Positions 1-9,073 are shown, counted from the stretch's first letter. The stretch: 41,662 bases of DNA from an uncultured Oscillospiraceae bacterium (GCA_944387775.1 CALXGE010000010.1:1-41662), one strand, 5' to 3'. Made by a program: numbers and translations. Notes: generated from the sequence alone by a model not told the origin.

Positions 1-42
1 CTCATAGCGGTTATCCAGCATCTTTCCTATGTAACGTTCCAT
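1..42 (-). CDS. prkC: PASTA-type Ser/Thr protein kinase, N-terminal fragment (runs off left edge)
   Basis: Only the first 14 codons are in the window; they read MERYIGKMLDNRYE. This fits the start of Stk1/PrkC kinases, which typically begin with a short stretch ending in LDxRYE just before the glycine-rich loop. An AAGGA Shine-Dalgarno lies about 10 nt upstream of the ATG. The preceding gene is a PP2C phosphatase ending 34 nt upstream, and a phosphatase-kinase pair is the standard Gram-positive arrangement. The full protein would be a membrane kinase with extracellular PASTA repeats sensing muropeptides or lipid II. That part is not visible, so the call rests on the N-terminal motif and the neighbour. 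Confidence 0.8.
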   Translation of the reverse strand, partial: MERYIGKMLDNRYE

Positions 43-76
43 AGTAAAGCATCCTTTCTTCCTTGGTATCAGGCCG

Positions 77-820
77 TTACAGCTGCTTGAGAAGCACGGC
101 GGTAACGTTGTCCGCCGCCCCCCGCCGCTTGGCCAGGCTCAGCAGCCGGTCAAGGCAGCTGTTGGGGTCACCGCCTCGAAGCACAGCCTCCTCCATCTCC
201 TGGTCGGTGGCGGTCTCCACGAGGCCGTCGGTGCAAAGCAGGAGATAATCCCCCGCCTCCATGTGCAGAAGGTAGCTGTCGCTGAGTGCTCCTTCCTCCG
301 GACCCAGGGCTCGGGTGATAAGGTTCCGATCCGGATGGCAGCGGGCCTGCTCCTCGGTGATGTTGCCCAGCTCTACCAACCGCTCCACCAGAGAGTGATC
401 CCGGGTCACCCGGGAGATCCCCTCCTCCGGACGAATCAGATAGGCTCTGCTGTCTCCTACATTGGAGATCAACGCCTGGTCTCCCCAGATAACAGCGGAA
501 ACCAGGGTAGTTCCCATTCCCTTCAGGCCGGGCTCTGTCTGGGAACGCTGGTATACAGCCCGGTTGGCCGCCGCCACGGCAAAATCCGCCACCTGACGGA
601 CCGCCTGGGCATCCATATCCGGGCGCAGATTGCCCTGGCAGGCGTCAAGGAAAGTCTCCACCGCCAGCGTACTGGCCAGTCGGCCCCCTCCGGGACCTCC
701 CATTCCGTCACATACGACGCATATCGTATGTCCCGTTTCCTCACTGACCCGTACCGCATAGGCATCCTGATTCTCCTTGCGTACAAGACCAATATCAGTC
801 ATTCCCCATATTTTCATCAT
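77..820 (-). CDS. stp: PP2C-family Ser/Thr protein phosphatase (Stp/PrpC)
   Basis: A 247-residue metal-dependent phosphatase, the usual length for Stp/PrpC, which reverses phosphorylation by the PASTA kinase encoded next. PP2C motifs appear in order: an N-terminal TDIGxVRxxNQD segment, VCDGMGG with a metal-binding Asp, GDSRAYL in the middle, CTDGL, and GAADNVTAVLL at the C-terminus. The start at the first of two adjacent Met codons is preferred because the frame upstream overlaps rlmN and GAGG lies 10 nt upstream. It begins 1 nt after the rlmN stop and is therefore probably translationally coupled. It has no membrane segment and should be cytosolic. Confidence 0.95.
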   Translation of the reverse strand: MMKIWGMTDIGLVRKENQDAYAVRVSEETGHTICVVCDGMGGPGGGRLASTLAVETFLDACQGNLRPDMDAQAVRQVADFAVAAANRAVYQRSQTEPGLKGMGTTLVSAVIWGDQALISNVGDSRAYLIRPEEGISRVTRDHSLVERLVELGNITEEQARCHPDRNLITRALGPEEGALSDSYLLHMEAGDYLLLCTDGLVETATDQEMEEAVLRGGDPNSCLDRLLSLAKRRGAADNVTAVLLKQL

Positions 821-821
821 A

Positions 822-1862
822 TCAGTTCGTCCTCTCTCCCTCTTCCATGGCTTTGCGCCGCAGCTGGCCACAGGAGGCATCGATATCCCCACCCAGGCTC
901 CGCCGCACGGTGGCTGTGAGTCCGTGGCTCTCCAGTCGCTGCTGGAACTGCCGAATCCGCCGGCTGGGCTTCAGGGGGCTTTCCCGCACGTCGTTGAGGG
1001 GAATCATATTCACATGACCAGGCATGCCTCTGAGCTTCTCCGCGATCAGGTCCGCTTGCCAGTCATGGTCGTTTACTCCGTCGATCATGGCGTACTCAAA
1101 ACTGATACGCCGGCCGGTCTGCCGGAAATAGTCGTGGCAGGCAGCAAACAGCTCCTCCACGTCGTAGGCCCGGTTCACCGGCATAATGCGGCTGCGGGTC
1201 GCGCTGTCGGGAGCGTGAAGGGACACCGACAGTGTCAGCTGGAGTTTCAGCTCTCCCAGGCGTTTGATCCCGGGGACCAAGCCGCAGGTGGAAAGGCTGA
1301 TGTGGCGCATACCAATATCCAGGCCGTCCCGGTGGTTTACCAGCTCCAGGAACCGCAGCACATTGTCTAAGTTGTCCAGAGGCTCTCCAATCCCCATGAG
1401 GACGATGTTGGAAATTGTCTTTCCGCTGTCCCGCTGGGTGAAGAGCACCTGGTCCAGAAGCTCCGAGGGCCGCAGGTCCCGGATCTTGCCTCCAATGGTG
1501 GACGCGCAGAAGGCACAGCCCATCCGGCAGCCCACCTGACTGGAGATGCACACTGTGTTGCCGTGGTGGTACTGCATGAGCACTGTCTCAATACAGTTGC
1601 CGTCCATCAGCTCCCACAGGTACTTTACCGTCCCATCCAGCCGGGACACCTGCTTGCGAGCCACTCTCAGTACGTCGATGTAGTAGATATTCTCCAATTT
1701 CTCCCGCAGGGGCTTGGACAGATTGGTCATCTCCTCAAAGGAGGTCACCCCCCGCTGGTGGAGCCAGGTAAAGATCTGGCGGCCCCGAAAGGCAGGTTCC
1801 CCCATGTCCTTCATAGCCTGGGTGAGCTCCTCCAGGGTCATGGATTTTATGTCTTCTCTCAT
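822..1862 (-). CDS. rlmN: 23S rRNA (adenine(2503)-C(2))-methyltransferase RlmN
   Basis: A radical-SAM enzyme that methylates C2 of A2503 in 23S rRNA, and in some bacteria A37 of certain tRNAs. The protein is 346 residues, normal for the family. The 4Fe-4S cysteines are C112, C116 and C119 in GCRMGCAFC. The two catalytic cysteines expected from the mechanism are present: C105 in TVCISSQVG and C331 in DIDASCGQLR near the C-terminus. The start overlaps the rsmB stop by 4 nt (ATGA), so the two rRNA methyltransferases are coupled. A mobile resistance homologue (Cfr) is unlikely because of this housekeeping context and the typical RlmN C-terminus. Confidence 0.97.
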   Translation of the reverse strand: MREDIKSMTLEELTQAMKDMGEPAFRGRQIFTWLHQRGVTSFEEMTNLSKPLREKLENIYYIDVLRVARKQVSRLDGTVKYLWELMDGNCIETVLMQYHHGNTVCISSQVGCRMGCAFCASTIGGKIRDLRPSELLDQVLFTQRDSGKTISNIVLMGIGEPLDNLDNVLRFLELVNHRDGLDIGMRHISLSTCGLVPGIKRLGELKLQLTLSVSLHAPDSATRSRIMPVNRAYDVEELFAACHDYFRQTGRRISFEYAMIDGVNDHDWQADLIAEKLRGMPGHVNMIPLNDVRESPLKPSRRIRQFQQRLESHGLTATVRRSLGGDIDASCGQLRRKAMEEGERTN

Positions 1863-3184
1863 AACTTCCTCATTTTACAGAGATAGAAACCGTCGGTATC
1901 GTGGCGCTGGGGCCACAAAGTCAATTTCCCTTCCGACGCCCCCCACCCCGGATGCAGAGTGAACGGTTCCGGTATAAACTCCGGATGGGCGGCCAGAAAA
2001 GCCTCCGTTACACCCTCATTCTCCTCCGGCAGGATGGTGCAGGTGGAGTAGAGCAGCGTTCCACCAGGCCGCACATACCGGCAGGAATTCTCTAAAATAG
2101 CCCGCTGGACCGATGGCAAGCCTCTCAGGGCCTCCGGATCCTTGTAGCGGATCTCCGGCTTCTTACGGATGACCCCCAGGCCGGAACAGGGTACATCGCA
2201 GAGAACCACGTCGAAGGCTCCATTCCACTCTGGTCGGTTCTCCCGACCGTCGGCCAGCTGGGTAGACATACAGCCAATACCCAGCCGCTGAGCTCCCTTT
2301 TCAATCAGCTCCAGCTTGTGGGGGTGGATATCACAGGCGATGATCTCCCCCCTGTTCTCCATATCCGCCGCGGCGGCAAAAGATTTACCTCCGGGGGCGG
2401 CGCACACATCCAGCACCTTGTCCCCGGCCTTCGGCCCCGCCGCCAGAACAGACAGCCGGGCAGCGGCATCCTGGACCCGGAAATAGCCCTCCTGAAAGGC
2501 CGGCATCTGCTCCAGGTCTCCTCCGCCAGAGATGGTCCCGCAGCCTTTCAGCCAAGGATGCGGCGTAAATGCAGCCCCTGCATCCTCCAGCGCCTGGACC
2601 AGTTCTTCCGCCGTGCACCGCAGAGGATTGTGCTGGATCACCAGGGGAGCCGCCTCGTTGTCGGCGGCCAGGAAGGCCTCTGCCTCCTCCCGGCCCAGCA
2701 GCTCCACCAATCGCCCTGCCAGCCACCGGGGGTGGCTGTAGCGAAGGGACAGATACTCCGCCGAGTTTTCAGCGGGAATGGCGGGCAGTCGCTCCTTATT
2801 CGTACTCAATTTCCGCAGCACGGCGTTGACCAGACCCGCTGCCCTCTGGCGGCGATGGTTCTTCACCATCTCCACCGCCTGACTCACCGCAGCGCTGTCC
2901 GGCACTCGGTCCATCAGCAGGATCTGGCAGGCTCCCAGCCGCAGCACATCCCGGACGAAAGGTTCCAGCTTTTCCACCGGCTGGGCGCAGTACTGTCCCA
3001 GATAGAAGTCCAGCAACGCTGCGTTCTGTAGCACACCGTAGGTCAGCCGGGCGGCAAAGGCCGACTCCCTGCGGTCCAATCCCCCTCGGCGGCAGGCTGC
3101 CTTCAAGGTGCCATCAGACCAGGCCTCCAGCTTCCGGCAGGCGGTGAGCACTTCCAGAGCTGTCTCTCTTCCGTTTCCCGCCAT
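1859..3184 (-). CDS. rsmB: 16S rRNA (cytosine(967)-C(5))-methyltransferase RsmB
   Basis: A SAM-dependent RNA m5C methyltransferase (Sun/RsmB), 441 residues. The N-terminal 140 residues or so resemble the NusB-like RNA-binding fold, and the C-terminal half is the catalytic domain. Visible motifs are VCAAPGGKS (SAM binding), DVPCSGLG with the motif IV cysteine, and LLYSTCTI with the motif VI cysteine. The ATG at 3184 is preferred to an upstream in-frame start at 3214 because CGGAGAG sits just upstream and this ATG lies 1 nt after the stop of the preceding zinc peptidase gene. It is followed by rlmN with a 4 nt overlap. Confidence 0.95.
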   Translation of the reverse strand: MAGNGRETALEVLTACRKLEAWSDGTLKAACRRGGLDRRESAFAARLTYGVLQNAALLDFYLGQYCAQPVEKLEPFVRDVLRLGACQILLMDRVPDSAAVSQAVEMVKNHRRQRAAGLVNAVLRKLSTNKERLPAIPAENSAEYLSLRYSHPRWLAGRLVELLGREEAEAFLAADNEAAPLVIQHNPLRCTAEELVQALEDAGAAFTPHPWLKGCGTISGGGDLEQMPAFQEGYFRVQDAAARLSVLAAGPKAGDKVLDVCAAPGGKSFAAAADMENRGEIIACDIHPHKLELIEKGAQRLGIGCMSTQLADGRENRPEWNGAFDVVLCDVPCSGLGVIRKKPEIRYKDPEALRGLPSVQRAILENSCRYVRPGGTLLYSTCTILPEENEGVTEAFLAAHPEFIPEPFTLHPGWGASEGKLTLWPQRHDTDGFYLCKMRKL

Positions 3185-3185
3185 A

Positions 3186-3899
3186 TCAATCTCTCCGATT
3201 GCTGCGGCCAGCAAAGATCAGCACGTACCGCAGCAACTGCAGCAGGGACATGAGCAGCGCCGCCACGTAGGTGAGGGCCGCTGCCCGCAGCACCTTTTTC
3301 GCGCCATCGCGTTCATCCTCGTCCAGTAGGAAGCTGCCCTCGATAGTGCCGATGGCACGGGCAGAGGCGTCAAACTCCACCGGCAATGTCACCAGCTGAA
3401 ATACGGTGGTGAGACCGAAGAGGACGATACCGATGGCGAAAAGAGGCTGGACGTACAGCACCAGTCCCAGGATCAGGGCGATAAACGCAAACTGGGACCC
3501 AAACTGTGTCACCGGGATAATGGCGGTACGCACCCGTACCGGACCATAGCCCACAGCATACTGCACCGCGTGGCCCGCCTCGTGGGCCGCCACACCTACC
3601 GCCGCCACGGTGTCGCTGTTGTACACCGGCTCAGAGAGGTAGATGGTGTTGTCCCGGGGATCATAGTGATCCGTCAGGCGGCCCCGGCAGGGGCGAATAT
3701 TGACATCTGTAATGCCGTGGGCGCGCAGTACCTCATAAGCAGCCTGAGCACCGGTAATATGCCGGCGGTTGCGGACCTGGCTATACTTGTTGAAGTTTCC
3801 GCTGACCTTGGCCTGTGCATAGATAGACAGCACCAGCACCGGGATCAGCAAAATCCAGTAGATAGAATCGTAATAAAAGGGTGTAGCGTAAACGGGCAT
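3186..3899 (-). CDS. Membrane zinc metallopeptidase, YugP-like (Zn_peptidase_2)
   Basis: A 237-residue protein of the neutral zinc metallopeptidase family (PF04298, YugP-like). An N-terminal hydrophobic segment at about residues 13-32 is followed by the zinc-binding HEAGH motif at residues 106-110. Two or three further hydrophobic segments lie in the C-terminal half (about 133-172 and 210-230), so it should be an integral membrane protease. Its substrate is unknown. GGGGAGG lies close upstream of the ATG. It sits between fmt and rsmB in a co-directional train, an order common in Clostridia, but the context does not reveal the substrate. Confidence 0.88.
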   Translation of the reverse strand: MPVYATPFYYDSIYWILLIPVLVLSIYAQAKVSGNFNKYSQVRNRRHITGAQAAYEVLRAHGITDVNIRPCRGRLTDHYDPRDNTIYLSEPVYNSDTVAAVGVAAHEAGHAVQYAVGYGPVRVRTAIIPVTQFGSQFAFIALILGLVLYVQPLFAIGIVLFGLTTVFQLVTLPVEFDASARAIGTIEGSFLLDEDERDGAKKVLRAAALTYVAALLMSLLQLLRYVLIFAGRSNRRD

Positions 3900-3943
3900 A
3901 GAAAACCTCCCCGCGCCTTTTGGCGCTCATACATAGCAGGCAA

Positions 3944-4864
3944 TCAGAGCTGAATGGGGTGTCCCCGGAGATAGTCCCCAGCGGACATCCGTCGGCCGCC
4001 GTCAGCCTGGAGCTCTGTGATCCGCACCGAAGTACCCTCTCCGGCGGCCACCACGATCCCCTTCTTATCAGCAGAAAGGATCTTACCCGGCGCATCACAA
4101 TTCACAGCGCCCGCCTCCTCTGCCCGATACACCTTCCAGCGCACCCCTGCCACCTCTGTGGTGGCACAGGGCCAGGGAATCAGCCCTCGGACCTGATTGA
4201 CGATGGAGCGGGCATTTTTGTTCCAATCTATGGGAGACATCTCCCGGGAGAGAAGGCTGGCATATTGGTACTGAGGACCATAGACCTGGGGCGTCCGGGT
4301 AGCGGTGCCGTTTTCCAGGCGGTGGAGCGCCTCGCTCGCCGCCTTTCCGCCCAGAGCGGCTAGCCGGTCATAGAGCTGCCCCGCGTCCTCGTCGTCGCCG
4401 ATGGGGGTCCGCTCTGCCAGGAGAATATCCCCTGCGTCCAGCTCCGCAGCCATGTACTGGATGGTGACACCTGTCTCCTTGTCCCCGTTGAGAACCGCCC
4501 AGTTGATGGGCGCAGCCCCCCGGTACTGGGGAAGCAGCGAGGAGTGTACATTCAAAATAGCTGTTTTGGGAATGTCCAACAGCGCCTGGGGCAACAGCTT
4601 GCCATAGGCCGCCACCAGAATCACATCCGGCTCCAGGGCCCGAAGTTGGTCCAAAGTAGCCTCATCGCGGCAGGACTGGGGCTGGTAAACAGGAATATTA
4701 ACTGACAGGGCATATTCCTTTACAGGCGTTGGTATCAACTTCATTCCCCTGTTCTTGGGCTTGTCAGACTGGGTATAAGCGGCAACCACATCCCAGCCAT
4801 CCTCCACCACCTGGCGGAGGACTGCCACGGCAAACTCAGGAGTGCCCATGAATACGATCCGCAT
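3944..4864 (-). CDS. fmt: Methionyl-tRNA formyltransferase
   Basis: Transfers the formyl group from 10-formyltetrahydrofolate to initiator Met-tRNA. The 306-residue length is normal. The formyltransferase signature is seen as NVHSSLLPQYRGAAPI, followed by an Asp in AELDAGDIL. The N-terminus MRIVFMGTPEFAV is typical of Fmt. The C-terminal OB-fold-like domain covers about residues 205-306. The ATG overlaps the def stop by a single base (TGATG), so the enzyme that adds the formyl group and the one that removes it are translationally coupled, the usual def-fmt arrangement. Confidence 0.97.
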   Translation of the reverse strand: MRIVFMGTPEFAVAVLRQVVEDGWDVVAAYTQSDKPKNRGMKLIPTPVKEYALSVNIPVYQPQSCRDEATLDQLRALEPDVILVAAYGKLLPQALLDIPKTAILNVHSSLLPQYRGAAPINWAVLNGDKETGVTIQYMAAELDAGDILLAERTPIGDDEDAGQLYDRLAALGGKAASEALHRLENGTATRTPQVYGPQYQYASLLSREMSPIDWNKNARSIVNQVRGLIPWPCATTEVAGVRWKVYRAEEAGAVNCDAPGKILSADKKGIVVAAGEGTSVRITELQADGGRRMSAGDYLRGHPIQL

Positions 4865-5379
4865 CAGCTCTCGCTCTCCTCTTCCAGCTCATAACCCTGC
4901 TGGCGGTAGTAATCCGCCAGTTCCTCCTCTGTAAGGAAGTGGTCAATGTGCTCCACATACAGATGGCCGTCCAGATGCTCCAGTTCATGGCAGAAGCAGC
5001 GGGCAGTAAGCTCCGTCCCCTCTGTCTCAAACCAGTTGCCATATCGGTCCTGGGCCCGGACCCTTACATGGTCCGGCCGGGTGACCATGCCGCACTTGCC
5101 GGGTACACTCAGGCAGCCCTCTGGTCCCGTCTGCTCTCCCTCAGAGAAAATAATCTCAGGATTCACCAGCTCGATGACCTCATCCTCGTCATTGATGACC
5201 ACCACCGCCCGGCGGAGAATCCCCACCTGAGGCGCCGCCAGGCCAACGCCCTGGGCCTGGGCCAGGGTATCCTTCAGATCATCCAGCAGGTCGTGGAGCC
5301 GCTGATTAAATTCTGTTACCGGGCGGCACTTTTTGGTCAGCATCTCGTCGCCCATCGTCACAATCGTTCTAATTGCCAT
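4864..5379 (-). CDS. def: Peptide deformylase
   Basis: Removes the N-formyl group from nascent proteins. The protein is 171 residues with all three deformylase motifs: GVGLAAPQVG at 44-53, EGCLSV at 87-92 (metal-ligand Cys89) and HELEH at 131-135 (two His ligands and the catalytic Glu). The ATG at 5379 gives MAIRTIV, typical of the family. An in-frame start at 5424 would add 15 residues that do not resemble family members. A purine-rich GGGGG tract lies about 14 nt upstream, a somewhat long spacing. It lies between priA and fmt. Confidence 0.97.
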   Translation of the reverse strand: MAIRTIVTMGDEMLTKKCRPVTEFNQRLHDLLDDLKDTLAQAQGVGLAAPQVGILRRAVVVINDEDEVIELVNPEIIFSEGEQTGPEGCLSVPGKCGMVTRPDHVRVRAQDRYGNWFETEGTELTARCFCHELEHLDGHLYVEHIDHFLTEEELADYYRQQGYELEEESES

Positions 5380-5446
5380 AGCTTTATTGTATCCCCCTTC
5401 CGGCGAAACAAGTCCGCCGTACATAATTTTCTTTTGTCAAACCACC

Positions 5447-7933
5447 TTAATCAAATCCGTTGCAGTCCACAAATAGTAACAGCCCCCGGCTACCCTTCCA
5501 CTGGGCAAACGCCCGTATACAGCCGGCAAGCAACTCCCGGGCCGTATGATCATTGTGGCCAATCCAGAATAGGCGGTAACGAAACCGGTTATTCACCTTC
5601 AGTACCGGAGCGGGAGCAGGGCCAAGAATCTCCGGCTTTTCGGCACCTCCCAAGCGCTCCGCCGCCTCCAGCAAAGTCTGCCGCAGACCGCAGGCTCCCC
5701 GGAGCACTGCCTCTTCCTCCGCCCCGGACACCGTCAAGGTAAAGATATCCGCGAAGGGCGGATACCGCCGGGCCTTCCGAATGCGGATTTCTCCGGCGTA
5801 AAAACTGCTGTAGTCCTGACGGGCAGCGCTGGTGATGACTTCGTTATCCGGGGTGTAGGTCTGGATCACAGCCCGGCCGTCCTTACTGCCCCGGCCCGCA
5901 CGACCTACCACCTGAGTCAAGAGGCTGAAGGTCCGTTCGGCAGCGGTATACTGGTCCACGTAGAGGCTCAGGTCCGCTGCCAATACCCCCACCAGGGTCA
6001 CATTGGGAAAGTCCAGTCCCTTGGCCACCATCTGGGTGCCCAGGAGGATAGGAATTTTCTCCTTCTCAAAGCGGCTGAGAATTTTCTCATGGTTGCCGGA
6101 CACTGTGTCTGCATCCATCCGCAGCACAGTGGCCTCAGGAAAAAGAGCATGGAGCTCCTCCTCCACCTTCTGGGTACCGGCCCCCACCGCCTTCATCCGT
6201 CCACCACAGGCAGGGCATACCGAAAACATCGGCTGAGAGTAGCCGCAGTAGTGGCACATGAGCCGTCGGTTGGCGCTGTGGTAGGTCAGAGGCACGCTGC
6301 ACCGGGGACAGGCCGGCACCTCGCCGCACTCGCCGCACAACAGCATCCGGCTGTTGCCCCGGCGGTTCAAAAACAAAATGCTCTGCTCTCCCCGCCGGAG
6401 GTTCTCCTCCAGCTCCAGGCGCAGAGGCTCGCTGATCATGGTGGCGTTTCCCCGGCGCACCTCCTGGCGCATGTCCGCAATGAGCACCCGGGGCAGCTCC
6501 TGCCGGTTATACCGGCTGGTAAGGGCTATTTTGTGGTAGACTCCTCGCTGGGCTTGCCAGGCGCTCTCTACCGACGGCGTGGCGGAACCCAGCACCAGGG
6601 TAGCGCCCTGTCGGGCGCAGAGATACTTGGCCACATCCCGTGCATGATAGCGCGGGGAATTTTCCGACTGATAGCTGGGTTCGTGCTCCTCGTCCAGGAT
6701 CACCATGCCCAGATCGTCCAGAGGGGCAAAGACAGCACTGCGGGTACCAAGGACCACATCCACCTCGCCCCGGCGGATCCGCTTCCACTGGTCGTAGCGC
6801 TCACTGACCCGGAGCCCGCTGTGGAGCATGACCACCTTCTCCCCGAAGTGGGCCGAAAATCGTGCCATCATCTGAGGCGTGAGGGCAATCTCCGGCACCA
6901 GGATCATTCCACGCCGTCCCCGGCGGACGATCTCCTGGAGCAGTCGGATATACACTGCCGTCTTTCCGCTGCCAGTGACACCGTAGAGAAGGGCGCAGGC
7001 GGGCTTTTTCTCCGCTGCCAGTCCCATAATGCTGTCGAATGCCGCCTGCTGCTCCTCTGAAAGGACAATAGGCGCACCGTCGGCTGGTTCTGGCCGGGGT
7101 ACCCGAAAAGATTCCTCCTGCGTCAGCTCCACCAAGCCGCTTTTGGCAAGGCCCCGGATGGTCTGCATGGAGGCGCCGGTAAAGTAGCAGAGGTCACTGG
7201 TGAGGGCGCTGCCCACGGTACATAGGAGCTGCACCACCGCATAGCGCATAGGTGCACTGCGGCGGCGGGCCGATACGGCAGCCATAGCCGCCTCCGGCTC
7301 CACCGCCAAAGTCACCCGCTGAACGGTCTTATCCTGAATTTTTCTGGTTGCCGTAGCCTCCAGACGGACAAGGCCCCGCTCCTCCAGCGTCCGCAGCACG
7401 GCGGTGACCCCGCTGCCGCAGGCTTGGCGCAGGGTATCCAGATCGGCGCTCCCGCCGCCGGACACCAAGGTCTCCAGGGCGCGGCTCTCTCCAACGCTGG
7501 TCCCACTGTTCAGAGCGGTCTCCCGATCCACGGTGAGGCTGTATACCTCCCGAATCTGATACCAGAGGCCAGCTGGCAGGATGGTTCGCACAGCGCTGTA
7601 GAGGGTACAGAAATACCGCTCCCGCATCCAGAAGGCCAGCTTCAGCCGTTCCTCGTCCAGTACGCTCTCATTGTCCAACACAGCGGAGAGAGCCTTCAGC
7701 TTCCCTCCGGCTTCGCCCCGAACCAACGCCAGAATGATTCCCTCGCTGGTCCGATTCCCTCGGCCGAAAGGAACAGTAACCCGAATTCCCACCTGGACCT
7801 TGTCGGAAAGCCCAAGGGGCACCAGGTAATCATAAGGCTTATCGATGGCATAGGTGGCAGCTTCTACCGCCACTTTGGCAATTAGCGTCCCGCCTCGGGT
7901 CTCCTCCGCGCTCTGGCTCTCAGCCCTCCACAT
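5447..7933 (-). CDS. priA: Primosomal replication restart helicase PriA
   Basis: A superfamily 2 DNA helicase that reloads the replisome at stalled forks. The frame encodes 828 residues. The N-terminal DNA-binding part is followed by Walker A GVTGSGKT at 318-325 and the DEEH box in VILDEEHEPS. A zinc region holds eight cysteines in CGECGEVPACPRC and CHYCGY/CPACGG, followed by the C-terminal helicase lobe with GTQMVAKGLDFP and VGRAGRG. The start is uncertain. The ATG at 7933 overlaps rpoZ by 14 nt and has a poor Shine-Dalgarno. Homologues commonly begin near the IAKVAVEAATYAIDKP segment, where this sequence has ATT (7882) or GTG (7873) rather than ATG. Confidence 0.95.
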   Translation of the reverse strand: MWRAESQSAEETRGGTLIAKVAVEAATYAIDKPYDYLVPLGLSDKVQVGIRVTVPFGRGNRTSEGIILALVRGEAGGKLKALSAVLDNESVLDEERLKLAFWMRERYFCTLYSAVRTILPAGLWYQIREVYSLTVDRETALNSGTSVGESRALETLVSGGGSADLDTLRQACGSGVTAVLRTLEERGLVRLEATATRKIQDKTVQRVTLAVEPEAAMAAVSARRRSAPMRYAVVQLLCTVGSALTSDLCYFTGASMQTIRGLAKSGLVELTQEESFRVPRPEPADGAPIVLSEEQQAAFDSIMGLAAEKKPACALLYGVTGSGKTAVYIRLLQEIVRRGRRGMILVPEIALTPQMMARFSAHFGEKVVMLHSGLRVSERYDQWKRIRRGEVDVVLGTRSAVFAPLDDLGMVILDEEHEPSYQSENSPRYHARDVAKYLCARQGATLVLGSATPSVESAWQAQRGVYHKIALTSRYNRQELPRVLIADMRQEVRRGNATMISEPLRLELEENLRRGEQSILFLNRRGNSRMLLCGECGEVPACPRCSVPLTYHSANRRLMCHYCGYSQPMFSVCPACGGRMKAVGAGTQKVEEELHALFPEATVLRMDADTVSGNHEKILSRFEKEKIPILLGTQMVAKGLDFPNVTLVGVLAADLSLYVDQYTAAERTFSLLTQVVGRAGRGSKDGRAVIQTYTPDNEVITSAARQDYSSFYAGEIRIRKARRYPPFADIFTLTVSGAEEEAVLRGACGLRQTLLEAAERLGGAEKPEILGPAPAPVLKVNNRFRYRLFWIGHNDHTARELLAGCIRAFAQWKGSRGLLLFVDCNGFD

Positions 7934-8141
7934 CCGTGATGACCACGTCGGCAGCGTCCACGGAGATCTTGCCGTCGGCGACCTCCTGGATAGCCAGGGT
8001 CACAGGCTTGGTATCCAGTTTCTCCCCCAGATCCTCGGCCTCCCGGGCAATCTGCCGGGCCCGACGTGCTACCACATTCACCAACAGATACCGGTTGGGC
8101 ACATTGGCGGTAAGCTTGTTCATGGCAGGATAAAGCATCAT
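7920..8141 (-). CDS. rpoZ: RNA polymerase omega subunit
   Basis: A 73-residue omega subunit that helps assemble and stabilise beta-prime in RNA polymerase. The N-terminal region (MLYPAMNKL, then NRYLLVNVVARRARQI) matches the conserved omega helix region. AAGGA lies about 11 nt upstream of the ATG at 8141. A further ATG at 8138 and an in-frame TTG at 8174 are alternatives, but the TTG would place the Shine-Dalgarno inside the gene. The order gmk-rpoZ-priA is common in Firmicutes. The protein is short but complete. Confidence 0.93.
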   Translation of the reverse strand: MMLYPAMNKLTANVPNRYLLVNVVARRARQIAREAEDLGEKLDTKPVTLAIQEVADGKISVDAADVVITDVEG

Positions 8142-8199
8142 AATGTGATCATTCCTTTTTGAATAATTTTTCAATACTATATAACAGAAAATCTACAAT

Positions 8200-8218
8200 A
8201 GAGGATTCGTTATCCTCT
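8200..8218 (-). other. Small stem-loop at the gmk stop codon
   Basis: A 7-bp inverted repeat (AGAGGAT and ATCCTCT around a 5-nt loop) spans the gmk stop codon and lies in the 68-nt gmk-rpoZ gap. A moderately T-rich stretch follows on the minus strand. It may be a weak terminator or an RNA processing or stability element. It is short enough to be chance. Confidence 0.3.
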
Positions 8219-8806
8219 GTCGATCATCTCTACGCGCTCATCAGGGCGGCAATGCTCTGCCAGCATGATGGCGCGGATCTCCGTCACCGCGTTGTCCACG
8301 GTGTCGTTGATAACAAAATAGTCAAAGGAGCTGGCCGCAGCAAACTCCTGCTTGCCACGCTCCAGCCGGGAGCGGACCTTTTCCATGTCCTCGGTGCCCC
8401 GGCCAATGAGCCGGCGCTCCAGTTCCGCCCAGCTGGGGGGCGCCACATAGATGCGCACCACCTCAGGCCGCTGGCGGTGGACCTGCTCTGCTCCCTGAAT
8501 CTCAATATCCAGGAGTACATCCCTGCCTTGCTCCATAGCGGCGTCCACATACTTTTTGGGAGTACCGTAGTAATTGCCTACGAACTCCGCATGCTCCAGG
8601 AAGGCGTCCTCCGCGATCCACTGCTGGAATTGCTCCCGGCTGAGGAAGTGGTAGTGGACACCGTCCACTTCCCCGTTTCGCGGTGCCCGGGTCGTGGCGG
8701 AAACAGAGAAGTACAGCGTGGGATCACTGGCCAGAAGCCGGGCCACCACGGTTCCCTTTCCCACCCCCGAAGGGCCGCAGATGATGAATGTCTTTCCTCT
8801 TCTCAT
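8210..8806 (-). CDS. gmk: Guanylate kinase
   Basis: Phosphorylates GMP to GDP using ATP. The protein has 198 residues. The P-loop GPSGVGKGT is at residues 11-19, followed by the GMP-binding region [19 protein letters not shown] and the family segment [12 protein letters not shown]. The ATG overlaps the remA stop by 4 nt (ATGA), with GGAGGAAGT immediately upstream supplying the ribosome binding site from within remA. The remA-gmk-rpoZ order is a classic Firmicute arrangement. Confidence 0.97.
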   Translation of the reverse strand: MRRGKTFIICGPSGVGKGTVVARLLASDPTLYFSVSATTRAPRNGEVDGVHYHFLSREQFQQWIAEDAFLEHAEFVGNYYGTPKKYVDAAMEQGRDVLLDIEIQGAEQVHRQRPEVVRIYVAPPSWAELERRLIGRGTEDMEKVRSRLERGKQEFAAASSFDYFVINDTVDNAVTEIRAIMLAEHCRPDERVEMIDRG

Positions 8807-9063
8807 ACTTCCTCCTCCAGCACTGTGGGATCAAGGCCAAAGCGGGGAGCCAGCTTCTCCAGGGGAAGACCGGAGAGAACCACATGGTCGCTGTCCATGA
8901 TGAGGACAGCGGCGGTCTTCCGGCCGAAGGTAGCGTCGATGAGCATGCTCCTGTCCCGGGCCTCGGACACAAGGCGCTTGATGGGTGCCGAGTCCGGGCT
9001 CACCACGGCGATGAGCCGCCCGGCGGAGATCATGCTGCCGTAGCCGATGTTTACAAGCTCCAC
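8803..9063 (-). CDS. remA: RemA-like DNA-binding regulator (DUF370)
   Basis: An 86-residue member of the RemA/DUF370 family. In Bacillus subtilis RemA activates extracellular-matrix and osmoprotection operons and forms an oligomeric DNA-wrapping assembly. The family-typical start [20 protein letters not shown] and the [13 protein letters not shown] segment are present. The start codon is GTG, preceded by AGGAGG at a good distance. It sits between yicC and gmk, as in many Firmicutes. Direct targets in this organism cannot be read from the window. Confidence 0.93.
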   Translation of the reverse strand: MELVNIGYGSMISAGRLIAVVSPDSAPIKRLVSEARDRSMLIDATFGRKTAAVLIMDSDHVVLSGLPLEKLAPRFGLDPTVLEEEV

Positions 9064-9073
9064 AGCGCGCCTC

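Noticed and set aside
822-1862. RlmN homologue as a Cfr-type resistance methyltransferase
   Set aside because: Its place in a housekeeping operon coupled to rsmB and its typical RlmN C-terminal motif argue for the native enzyme.
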